17,341 nucleotides of DNA from an uncultured Eubacteriales bacterium (lineage in GTDB: Bacteria > Bacillota > Clostridia > Christensenellales > CAG-917): contig URUQ01000012.1 in the NCBI GenBank assembly GCA_900551145.1, forward strand, positions 1 through 17,341. Reading direction: 5' to 3'. How positions within the stretch are numbered: position 1 is the stretch's first letter; the number at the start of each line of letters is the position of its first letter. Below are positions 1-6,119 of this stretch, one piece after another. The notes below the pieces were generated by a model, which worked only from the letters and a program-made list of their open reading frames with translations, was not told where the DNA came from and did not search any database. A program made the translations under genes and the position numbers.

Positions 1-31
1 GTCGGCAGCGTCATATGTGTATAAGAGACAG
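1..31 (+). other. Nextera transposase adapter remnant (artefact)
   Basis: The first 31 bases match the 3' 31 bases of the Illumina Nextera Read 1 transposase adapter, including the 19-base Tn5 mosaic end (13-31, ending GTATAAGAGACAG). The only mismatch is T instead of G at position 14. This is library-preparation sequence left at a contig end, not genomic DNA. Native sequence begins at about base 32, eleven bases past the rex stop codon, so rex itself is unaffected. Confidence 0.96.
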
Positions 32-42
32 ACAATATACCG

Positions 43-687
43 TTATTCTGTCCTGTTGGATTGTATTTGCAAGCTGAGCAATGCAAGCGACGACGCCAAA
101 TCTTCGTTTTTGAGTGCTACGTTTGAGGGGATGTTGAGATGCACGGAAGCGAAGTTCCATATGGCCTTGATACCCGCCGCCACCATTCTGTCCGCAACTT
201 CTTGCGCAGCGTATGCGGGCACGGTGATGATGCCGAGTTTGATATTGAACCTTTCCACGATGCCTTGCAATCTGCTCACGTCGTAAACGGGTTTGCCGTT
301 TATTTTGGTGTTTACGATTTTCTCGTTGTTATCGAACGCCGCCACGATGTTCAAGCCGTAGTTTTCAAAACCGCCATAACCCAAAAACGCTTTGCCGAGT
401 CCTCCGACGCCCACCAAAATAGCGTCGTGAGTGTTGTTATATCCCAAAAAACCTTCCAAATCCGCAATAATCTCTTTGGTTACGTAGCCCATTTTCGGCT
501 TACCTGCAACGGAAGATACGAGTGCGATATCCTTGCGCACTTGCACGGGATTGAGGTTAAGTCCGTTTGCAATCGTAGTACTCGAAACTGTGGCAACGTT
601 GAGCTTGTCAAGTTGATAGAGATATTTGAGATAAGACGGAAGTCTGTTTAGTGTGGCTTTGGAGATTTCTTTATTGTCTTTGGTCAT
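43..687 (-). CDS. rex: Redox-sensing transcriptional repressor Rex
   Basis: This 214-residue protein has the normal length of Rex, the cytoplasmic dimeric repressor that senses the NADH/NAD+ ratio and controls fermentation and respiration genes. The N-terminal winged helix (about residues 8-78) carries the family motif VRKDIA at 50-55. It is followed by a Rossmann NAD(H) domain with GVGGLG at 93-98. The C-terminal helix (about 195-214) corresponds to the domain-swapped dimer helix. The start ATG has AGAGAGG upstream, and a strong promoter lies at 727-755. The stop is only 11 bases from the adapter junction, so whatever lay downstream is lost. In the same orientation upstream is an exported protein gene of unknown function. 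Family assignment is secure; the regulon cannot be read from this window. Confidence 0.96.
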   Translation of the reverse strand: MTKDNKEISKATLNRLPSYLKYLYQLDKLNVATVSSTTIANGLNLNPVQVRKDIALVSSVAGKPKMGYVTKEIIADLEGFLGYNNTHDAILVGVGGLGKAFLGYGGFENYGLNIVAAFDNNEKIVNTKINGKPVYDVSRLQGIVERFNIKLGIITVPAYAAQEVADRMVAAGIKAIWNFASVHLNIPSNVALKNEDLASSLALLSLQIQSNRTE

Positions 688-711
688 AATATAGCCTCTC
701 TGTTTCGCATA

Positions 712-727
712 TTTTTATCGATAAAAA
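712..727. promoter_or_regulatory. Palindrome in rex leader, operator-like
   Basis: TTTTTATCGATAAAAA is a perfect 16-base palindrome that touches the rex -10 box and extends downstream of it, a normal place for a repressor site. A second palindrome with the same TATCGATA core (TATATCGATATA, 777-788) lies upstream of the -35. It does not match the usual Rex box (TTGTGAA-N4-TTCACAA or TTGTTAA-N4-TTAACAA), so autoregulation is only a guess. AT-rich sequence makes short palindromes fairly likely by chance. Confidence 0.35.
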
Positions 728-755
728 ATATACTCTTATCACACCAAATTGTCAA
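727..755 (-). promoter_or_regulatory. Sigma-A promoter of rex
   Basis: On the minus strand this reads TTGACA (750-755), a 17-base spacer and TATATT (727-732). The -35 is perfect and the -10 is 5/6. It lies about 40 bases upstream of the rex ATG, in the 132-base gap after the preceding gene, so rex can be transcribed independently of the genes upstream. Confidence 0.8.
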
Positions 756-819
756 GTTTTTGTCCCCAAAACGGTTTATATCGATATATATTGATAAAAT
801 CGGTTATACATCGACTCGT

Positions 820-2337
820 TTATTTCCGCTTTTTGCCTTTTCTCGTTTGGTTGTCGATATCGGATTTACCGTCGCACGCCGTGTTGTAATATTCGTTTTG
901 CGATACGGGGCTATACGGCGGTTTTTGCTCGCTATATGATTGCAAAGCCTTCTTTTCTATGCGTTTTTTGCGCACTTTCACTATGATAACGGCAATTATC
1001 GGTATCCAAATCACAGACGTGATAGCAAGCGCTATACCCGTTATCACGAGTCCCCACCACGCACTCCGCGTAATAGGCGCGGGGCTTTTGCACATACTGA
1101 ACGTAAGTTCCCCGTCGGGTAAGCCTTGGCAAGAATACTCGTAATAGCCTTTGTGCTTTTTCAGTTTTCCCACAGATGCGTTTTTGACGTACATATCCGT
1201 GTTTATGCGAAGGTGAAACTCCCCGAAGCTTGCCCACGACTTTGCGGGTGAAAGCAAGTACGTATAGTCGTGCAATCTCGGAGTGTATTTTCTCGTAACG
1301 TGCGGATAAAGCGGCGCGACAACCTCGTTTACGATGGTTTGATAGGGCGCAAATTCAAGCGTATAGTCGTACCAACGGAATCTATCCTCGACTTTGAAAT
1401 CGGTGTTTATAAAAGTTTTGCACTTATAGTATCTTGCGACGAACGAGTTGTACCAATCCGCTTCCTCGACGCCGTTTCCCTCGTCGTAAGTTGACATAAC
1501 TGCGTTGAAAAGCGTATCCTCTCCCGCCACCTCGTAATCGAGCACTCTATCCTTGTATCCTGCGTCTTTTATCATAAGCGAAGAGGAAATATCTTGCGTA
1601 CTGTAAAACACGGCGTCACCATTTTCGTCGCATTTTACGTACACCCTTTCATATGCGTAATAACCGTATTCGTCGTAATTGCTATAATTGCAAAAAACCT
1701 TTCCCTCGCCGTCGTCAATCCACCATACGGACACTTTTTGAGGTATATCGTAGCCGTCTTTTGCGTGGCAAACGTATTTGTACACCTTGGTGTCTTTTTT
1801 AAGCTCGTCCGTTTCCATATAATCCTCGGACAAATACTCAACGTCGGTATCGAGGTCAAATTGGACTATGTCGTAATTCTCTCTTCTTTGCTTATAAGTA
1901 TTCCTTATGCGCTTGGGGATATCCGCGCCGTCGGCATTTACGGAATAATACTTCTTATTGTCTTTGTCTTTATCGGTTGCGTACTCGTAATGCTCTGGCG
2001 CGTAACCGAACGGAAAAATCAATCCGACTTTTGCCGTAATATCCGTCGGATTTCTAAAAGTGTATTTTGCGCTGACTTTGCCCGTCGGGGATTCGTATTC
2101 ATCATAAAAAATCCCCACGTCGCTTTGGTATATATCGAAAGTCAAGTCCTCTCTGTCAACGACGATAGGACAATTTCCCCCTTTTACGATTGCGCCGACA
2201 GAATCAACTCCGTCATAACTATCCCACGCGGAATTTGCGCTCGCGACGCCTTCGGGGGCAAAAATAAACACGCTCGACAAGACTGCAACCGCAATCAGCA
2301 CGAACGTGTATATAAACTTTTTGATATCCTTTTTCAT
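820..2337 (-). CDS. Exported, C-terminally membrane-anchored protein of unknown function
   Basis: I do not recognise a family. The roughly 505-residue product begins with a lysine-rich stretch and a hydrophobic segment ending near GVASA, which looks like a Sec signal peptide. A large extracytoplasmic region rich in Tyr, Asp and Lys follows, and includes a stretch (TFRNPTDITAKVGLIFPFG) typical of a beta-sandwich strand pair. Near the C-terminus is one membrane span (about 30 residues, from SAWWGLVITG), a positively charged stop-transfer sequence (KVRKKRIEKK) and a polar tail of about 40 residues. It is therefore probably a type I membrane protein with its body outside the cell. ATG at 2337 is chosen because GGAG lies 3 bases before it, although that spacing is short; an in-frame ATG at 2346 would sit almost at the predicted transcript start. 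The gene has its own promoter at 2355-2383 between it and ybaK. Role unknown. Confidence 0.8.
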   Translation of the reverse strand: MKKDIKKFIYTFVLIAVAVLSSVFIFAPEGVASANSAWDSYDGVDSVGAIVKGGNCPIVVDREDLTFDIYQSDVGIFYDEYESPTGKVSAKYTFRNPTDITAKVGLIFPFGYAPEHYEYATDKDKDNKKYYSVNADGADIPKRIRNTYKQRRENYDIVQFDLDTDVEYLSEDYMETDELKKDTKVYKYVCHAKDGYDIPQKVSVWWIDDGEGKVFCNYSNYDEYGYYAYERVYVKCDENGDAVFYSTQDISSSLMIKDAGYKDRVLDYEVAGEDTLFNAVMSTYDEGNGVEEADWYNSFVARYYKCKTFINTDFKVEDRFRWYDYTLEFAPYQTIVNEVVAPLYPHVTRKYTPRLHDYTYLLSPAKSWASFGEFHLRINTDMYVKNASVGKLKKHKGYYEYSCQGLPDGELTFSMCKSPAPITRSAWWGLVITGIALAITSVIWIPIIAVIIVKVRKKRIEKKALQSYSEQKPPYSPVSQNEYYNTACDGKSDIDNQTRKGKKRK

Positions 2338-2354
2338 ACGCTCCATCTGTATTA

Positions 2355-2383
2355 ATTATGAGGGATAACGCAGAATATGTCAA
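2355..2383 (-). promoter_or_regulatory. Sigma-A promoter of the exported-protein gene
   Basis: The minus strand reads TTGACA (2378-2383), a 17-base spacer and CATAAT (2355-2360). The promoter fills the 40-base gap after ybaK. The expected transcript start, near 2348, would put the ATG at 2346 essentially at the 5' end, which bears on the start choice for this gene. Confidence 0.75.
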
Positions 2384-2386
2384 TCG

Positions 2387-2878
2387 TCAATTGCCCAAGG
2401 CAGTGATATCGGCAAGCTTGAAAGGTATTGCCTTTTTGAGCTCGGACAGCGTTGTTTCTATCTGATATCCGATTTTTCCGCCCGAAAAATAGATTTTGTC
2501 AATACCCTCCGCACTTATGTCTATCGTCGTTTTGAAAAACTTTTTCATACCCACGGGGGAACAGCCGCCGTGCACGTATCCCGTGAGCGGGAGCAAGTCT
2601 TTGGAGTGCACCATTTCGATATTCTTTTCACCCACGACTTGCGCGGCTTTTTTTAGGTCGAGCTCACAAGCGACGGGCACGACGAACACATAGTGTTCGA
2701 GGCTCTTGCCCACGGTTACGAGCGTTTTATAAACGTACTTTGCGTCAACGCCGAGAAGGCGCGCCGCCTCTTCACCGCTCACGGCTTCGACGATTGGCAA
2801 AATATGCTCTTTATACACAGCCTTTTTTGCGTCGAGAAGTCGCATTGCGTTGGTCTTTTCAACCTTGTCCTTTGCCAT
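2387..2878 (-). CDS. ybaK: Cys-tRNA(Pro)/Cys-tRNA(Cys) deacylase, YbaK/EbsC family
   Basis: YbaK is a free-standing editing enzyme that hydrolyses cysteine mis-charged on tRNA(Pro) by ProRS; it acts in the cytoplasm, often with the synthetase. The 163-residue length is typical. Family signatures are KTNAMRLLD at the N-terminus, YKTLV in the middle, and GYVHGGCSPVGMKK (about residues 101-114), the conserved Gly-Gly-Cys-Ser-Pro loop of the deacylase pocket. The scfB stop and the ybaK start read TGATATG, one base apart, and AGAGGA lies just ahead inside scfB. The two genes are therefore almost certainly co-transcribed and probably translationally coupled. Assignment is strong; any functional link to the cysteine-rich SCIFF peptide is speculation. 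Confidence 0.93.
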   Translation of the reverse strand: MAKDKVEKTNAMRLLDAKKAVYKEHILPIVEAVSGEEAARLLGVDAKYVYKTLVTVGKSLEHYVFVVPVACELDLKKAAQVVGEKNIEMVHSKDLLPLTGYVHGGCSPVGMKKFFKTTIDISAEGIDKIYFSGGKIGYQIETTLSELKKAIPFKLADITALGN

Positions 2879-2879
2879 A

Positions 2880-4256
2880 TCAGTCCTCTATGTTTTCGCC
2901 CGTTTGCTCGTCCACTTTGAGCATTATAGCGCACTCGATGCGCTTTTTGAAGAGGTCGCAGCCGTACTTATAAACGCCGTTGATATCACCCGTTGCGTTG
3001 TATGCGTTGGCGGCGCAACCGCCCGAGCAATAAAGCCTTGCCCAGCAATCGTCGCACTCTTTGCGCGAATAGGCGTTGCAGCTCTTGAATTTATCACGCA
3101 TTGCGGTGTTTGTAACGCCCTTCCAAATATCACCCATAAGATATTCCTTGTTGCCCACGAATTGGTGGCAAGGATAAAGTTCGCCCGTCGGCGTAACCGC
3201 AAGGTATTCCGTACCGCTGCCGCAACCGGATATGCGCTTGTAAATGCAAGGCCCGCCCTCGAGATTGAGCATATAGTGATAGAACGTAAACGGTTTGCCC
3301 TCTTTTCTGCGCTTTATCATCATATCGGCAAGCTTTTCGTATTCGCCGAAGATTACCTTTTTGTCGTTTTCGTCAAGAGCGTACTTGTCGGTGGGCGGAC
3401 ACACCACGGGCTCCATACTTAGTTCGTCAAAGCCCAAATCGAGCATCGTTTGGATATCATTGGTAAAGTCGGGATTGCGATGAGTGAAAGTGCCTCTCAT
3501 ATAATAGTTTTTTCCACCGCGCGCCTTTACGAATTTTTGAAACTTGGGCACGATTATATCGAAGCTTCCCACACCGCCCGCTGTCTTGCGGAAGTGATCG
3601 TTGATTTCCTTTCTTCCGTCAAGGCTCAACACGACGTTGTCCATCTCCTTGTTGGCAAACTCGATAACGTCGTCGTCAACGAGCATGCCGTTGGTGGTGA
3701 GCGTAAAGCGGAAGTTTTTATTATGTTCTTTTTCAATGGAACGCGCATATGCAACGAGGTCTTTGACCACTTGCCAGTTCATAAGCGGTTCACCACCGAA
3801 AAAGTCCACTTCGAGATTGTGTCTCGTACCGCTGTTTTCAACGAGAAAATCAAGGGCGCGCTTGCCAACTTCAAAGGACATCAACGCTCTCTCTCCGTGA
3901 TACTTGCCTTGGGATGCAAAACAGTATTCACAGTTGAGATTGCAAGTGTGCGCAACGTGCAAGCACATTGCTTTGAGCACGGTGTTGCGCTTTGCCAAAA
4001 TATCCACGTCGGGTTTGAAAGTGTCCTCCGAAAAGAGTTTGCCCTCTTTTTTAAGTTCCTCTATATCGTCGATGCAATCGAGCACGTCTTGCTCGGTGAC
4101 GTCGTATTTTGAGGTTATCTCTTTTACGATTTCGTCCTTGCTTGCACCTTGGTACATGCCGATGATATCGTACGCCACGTCGTCCACGCTATGCACGCTT
4201 CCGCTTGCCGTGTCAAGCACGACGTTGTATCCGTTGAGTTTGAAAGAATGTATCAT
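2880..4256 (-). CDS. scfB: SCIFF peptide maturase, radical SAM/SPASM thioether-forming enzyme
   Basis: This enzyme installs thioether crosslinks between SCIFF cysteines and other residues (ranthipeptide biosynthesis; the characterised homologue is CteB). The 458-residue product has three parts: an N-terminal PqqD-like peptide-recognition domain (about 1-85, beginning MIHSFKLNGYNVVLD); a radical SAM barrel with CNLNCEYC (CxxxCxxC) and the GGEP motif (FFGGEPLMNW); and a C-terminal SPASM region with many cysteines (CGSGTEYLAV, CHQF, CDDCWARLYCSGGC, YGCDLF) for two auxiliary iron-sulfur clusters. ATG at 4256 is preferred over the in-frame TTG at 4277, because the TTG lies in the U-tract of the terminator that separates this gene from scfA. 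The ribosome site (AAAGG, about 10 bases away) is weak, consistent with low expression relative to the precursor. ybaK follows one base later. Confidence 0.95.
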   Translation of the reverse strand: MIHSFKLNGYNVVLDTASGSVHSVDDVAYDIIGMYQGASKDEIVKEITSKYDVTEQDVLDCIDDIEELKKEGKLFSEDTFKPDVDILAKRNTVLKAMCLHVAHTCNLNCEYCFASQGKYHGERALMSFEVGKRALDFLVENSGTRHNLEVDFFGGEPLMNWQVVKDLVAYARSIEKEHNKNFRFTLTTNGMLVDDDVIEFANKEMDNVVLSLDGRKEINDHFRKTAGGVGSFDIIVPKFQKFVKARGGKNYYMRGTFTHRNPDFTNDIQTMLDLGFDELSMEPVVCPPTDKYALDENDKKVIFGEYEKLADMMIKRRKEGKPFTFYHYMLNLEGGPCIYKRISGCGSGTEYLAVTPTGELYPCHQFVGNKEYLMGDIWKGVTNTAMRDKFKSCNAYSRKECDDCWARLYCSGGCAANAYNATGDINGVYKYGCDLFKKRIECAIMLKVDEQTGENIED

Positions 4257-4275
4257 ATCTATTGCGCCTTTGCAC

Positions 4276-4301
4276 AAAAAACGCCTATGAGAACATAGGC
4301 G
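4276..4301 (-). terminator. Intrinsic terminator/attenuator between scfA and scfB
   Basis: On the minus strand an 8-bp GC-rich perfect stem (CGCCTATG, loop TTCT, CATAGGCG; 4282-4301) is followed at once by six T (4276-4281). It is a textbook Rho-independent terminator, 29 bases past the scfA stop and 19 bases before the scfB ATG. No separate promoter is visible between the two genes, so scfB and ybaK must be expressed by read-through. The expected effect is a large excess of short scfA mRNA over the full operon transcript. Confidence 0.88.
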
Positions 4302-4330
4302 AGTTTTGCAAATAATCGTTTAATAAAATC

Positions 4331-4477
4331 TTACTTTGCAGATTTTTCGCATTTTTGGTTTGCAACACCGCAAGAAGTTTTGCAAGCGGATTGGCAAGAA
4401 GTTTGGCATTCACCGCAACCGCCGTTCTTTTTGCTTTCGTTCAAATCGCGAGTTTTCAATGTTGTAATTCTTTTCAT
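4331..4477 (-). CDS. scfA: SCIFF ribosomal peptide precursor (six cysteines)
   Basis: I translated this 48-residue ORF by hand. It starts MKRITTLKTRDLNESKKNGG and then has six cysteines at residues 21, 24, 28, 32, 36 and 43, in the pattern CGEC-QTSC-QSAC-KTSC, then a CxxxxxxC step to QKC, ending in KSAK. This is the hallmark of SCIFF (six cysteines in about forty-five residues), the precursor of a ranthipeptide with Cys-to-neighbour thioether bridges. Threonine and serine stand just before several cysteines and are likely crosslink partners by analogy. AGGAGT lies 7 bases ahead of the ATG and a perfect promoter is upstream, so high expression is expected. The maturase is the next gene. The biological role of SCIFF peptides is poorly established. 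Confidence 0.96.
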   Translation of the reverse strand: MKRITTLKTRDLNESKKNGGCGECQTSCQSACKTSCGVANQKCEKSAK

Positions 4478-4506
4478 CGTAAAGACTCCTTACTTTTGAT
4501 ATATCT

Positions 4507-4535
4507 ATTATAAAAACATCGTTTTGTTTTGTCAA
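4507..4535 (-). promoter_or_regulatory. Perfect-consensus sigma-A promoter of the SCIFF operon
   Basis: The minus strand reads TTGACA (4530-4535), a 17-base spacer and TATAAT (4507-4512), matching the consensus at all 12 positions. The -35 box overlaps the stop codon of the upstream decarboxylase gene. AGGAGT and the scfA ATG follow 22 and 35 bases downstream of the -10. No operator-like repeat is visible, which suggests constitutive strong transcription. Confidence 0.9.
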
Positions 4536-6028
4536 GGCAAATCGACACCGTTTTGAATCACCGCGAGTTTTGCGGGGAATTCTCTACTTTCGCTCGTCAC
4601 GTTCACACCGCTCTCGTATGCCAAAGTGGCGTATTTCACAAAGTCCTCTTCCACTCTTTCACCCTTGACTATTACGGGACATCCCGGCGGATACGCCCAC
4701 GCGTTTTCCGCGCACACTCTGCCTACGCTTTGTGCAAAATCGACGTATTCACAACTTAAAGTATCAATTTGATATGGTTCAAATACCTTTTGCGGTAGTT
4801 TCGGCAATTTCACGTACGTCAATCCGTCTCTCGTTTTTGCGCTTGCGTCTATATCGAACACCGCCTTTATAAGTTTTGCGAAAGACGCCTTATCGTCTCC
4901 GAGTCCGCTCATTGCGATTGCGTAGTTTACGCTTGCCATTTCAAGCTCGATATCGAAATCGACGCGCAGTTTTTTCTTAAACTCCACTCCGCTAAAAGCG
5001 CAACCGCCCACGCAAAAGACGAATTTGCTTTTGTCGTAGCCGAACACTCTTCCGTCCTTTTTGCCGTCAAAGAGTTTGACGTTGACGAGGTGTGAAAAAG
5101 ACTTTCTCACCGCGTCCAAGTTTTTGCTCCACTCCCCCATAGCCTCGCTTGCGTAGTTTTGCAAGAACCTCACGCAACCGTCGATAGACGCCATAAGTAC
5201 GTAGGACGGCGACGAGGATTGGAACACGGCAAGATTTTTGTCTATACGCTTTATATCGACTTCTTTAGTACAAACGTGAAGTATCGCCGTTTGCGTAAGC
5301 GACGGTAGCGTCTTATGCAAACTGTTCACCACGACGTCCGCGCCGAGTTGTCTTGCGCTCGTTTCAAAACCTTTGTGAAGCCCGAGATGTGCTCCGTGCG
5401 CCTCGTCCACAAAAAGCAACGCACCCCTCTCGTGACATATATCCGCAATACTCTTTATATCGCTTATTATTCCCTCGTAAGTGGGGCTCGTAATAACTAC
5501 GAGTTTTATATCCTCGTCTTTTTCAAACGCCTCTTTCACGTTTTCGGGCGATACCGAACCGTAAAAGCCGTATTCTTCAAAATACGCAGGCTCTACATAC
5601 ACGGGCACGAGCCTGCATAGTTCTACCGCGTTGTACACGGACTTGTGGCAATTGCGTGCCACCAGCACCTTATCGCCCTCTTTGGTCAATGCCCTAATAG
5701 ATGCCAAAACGCCCGCAGTACTGCCGCCCACCAAAAAGCGCGAGCATATCGTGCCGTACAGTTTGCTTGCCCTCTTTTCTGCGTCGAGAATAATCCCCGA
5801 AGCGTCGTGAAGGTTGTCAAAGCCGTCAATCTCGGTGATGTCTATCTTTTGCGCACCGAACAGAAAATCGTACGCGCTTCTCTTATGGCCGGGCATATGA
5901 AAAGGCACGATACCTCTCTCGTCGTGTTCTTTGAGAAGTTCCGCAAGACCTTTTTCGTCTTGCGACTTCTTGTCCGACGTGCCGAAATGCACGTTTTCGC
6001 CCAAAAATTGTCCGTTTTTGCGTTTCAT
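4532..6028 (-). CDS. PLP-dependent Orn/Lys/Arg decarboxylase family protein
   Basis: This cytoplasmic fold-type I PLP enzyme removes CO2 from a basic amino acid to give a polyamine or diamine precursor (agmatine, cadaverine or putrescine). The 498 residues match the short Gram-positive SpeA/YaaO type, lacking the wing domain of the enterobacterial enzymes. Visible motifs are FHMPGHKR (43-50), the cofactor-side NCHKS (126-130), VDEAHG with the PLP-nitrogen Asp208, and SLHKTLPSLTQ (236-246) with the Schiff-base Lys239. The C-terminal PPGCP motif of the family's small domain is present (AYPPGCPVIV). Substrate cannot be assigned from sequence. The -10 box ends only 6 bases before the ATG and there is no good ribosome site, so the message may be leaderless. 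Its stop overlaps the scfA promoter. It is divergent from the lipoprotein gene. Confidence 0.92.
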   Translation of the reverse strand: MKRKNGQFLGENVHFGTSDKKSQDEKGLAELLKEHDERGIVPFHMPGHKRSAYDFLFGAQKIDITEIDGFDNLHDASGIILDAEKRASKLYGTICSRFLVGGSTAGVLASIRALTKEGDKVLVARNCHKSVYNAVELCRLVPVYVEPAYFEEYGFYGSVSPENVKEAFEKDEDIKLVVITSPTYEGIISDIKSIADICHERGALLFVDEAHGAHLGLHKGFETSARQLGADVVVNSLHKTLPSLTQTAILHVCTKEVDIKRIDKNLAVFQSSSPSYVLMASIDGCVRFLQNYASEAMGEWSKNLDAVRKSFSHLVNVKLFDGKKDGRVFGYDKSKFVFCVGGCAFSGVEFKKKLRVDFDIELEMASVNYAIAMSGLGDDKASFAKLIKAVFDIDASAKTRDGLTYVKLPKLPQKVFEPYQIDTLSCEYVDFAQSVGRVCAENAWAYPPGCPVIVKGERVEEDFVKYATLAYESGVNVTSESREFPAKLAVIQNGVDLP

Positions 6029-6034
6029 AACTCA

Positions 6035-6044
6035 ATTATAGCAC
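6035..6044 (-). promoter_or_regulatory. Extended -10 promoter of the decarboxylase gene, possibly leaderless
   Basis: On the minus strand TGTGCTATAAT gives a perfect -10 (6035-6040) with the extended TGn element, and no convincing -35 at 16-18 bases. Only six bases (TTGAGT) separate the -10 from the ATG at 6028, so the predicted transcript start falls on or next to the start codon. No proper ribosome-binding site fits in between. Confidence 0.6.
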
Positions 6045-6062
6045 AACTTTGCAAAATTGCTA

Positions 6063-6091
6063 TGGAAATATCCGTATATCCGTGCTATAAT
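6063..6091 (+). promoter_or_regulatory. Extended -10 promoter of the lipoprotein gene
   Basis: TGGAAA (6063-6068, 4/6), a 17-base spacer and TATAAT (6086-6091) with TGC immediately ahead. The ribosome site AAGG (6110-6113) and the ATG at 6120 follow, giving a short conventional leader of about 20 bases. Confidence 0.7.
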
Positions 6092-6119
6092 TGGTATTGA
6101 TAAATATACAAGGTATGTT

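Larger units (their letters stand above)
6033..6093. repeat. 12-base inverted repeat carrying both divergent -10 boxes
   Basis: CAATTATAGCAC (6033-6044) and GTGCTATAATTG (6082-6093) are exact reverse complements 37 bases apart. Each arm contains a TATAAT with the extended -10 TGC ahead of it. The minus-strand copy (-10 at 6035-6040) faces the decarboxylase and the plus-strand copy (6086-6091) faces the lipoprotein gene. The arrangement could be two similar promoters or a shared regulator site; the match extends beyond the promoter hexamer. Confidence 0.7.

Noticed and set aside
1594..2355. A 253-codon open frame on the plus strand, hydrophobic in parts
   Set aside because: It is antisense to the exported-protein gene and mirrors its signal-peptide and Tyr/Asp codons; no ribosome site or promoter supports it.
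4331..4477. Metallothionein or ferredoxin fragment for the small cysteine-rich ORF
   Set aside because: The cysteine spacing, leader and adjacent SPASM radical SAM maturase with a peptide-recognition domain identify it as SCIFF.
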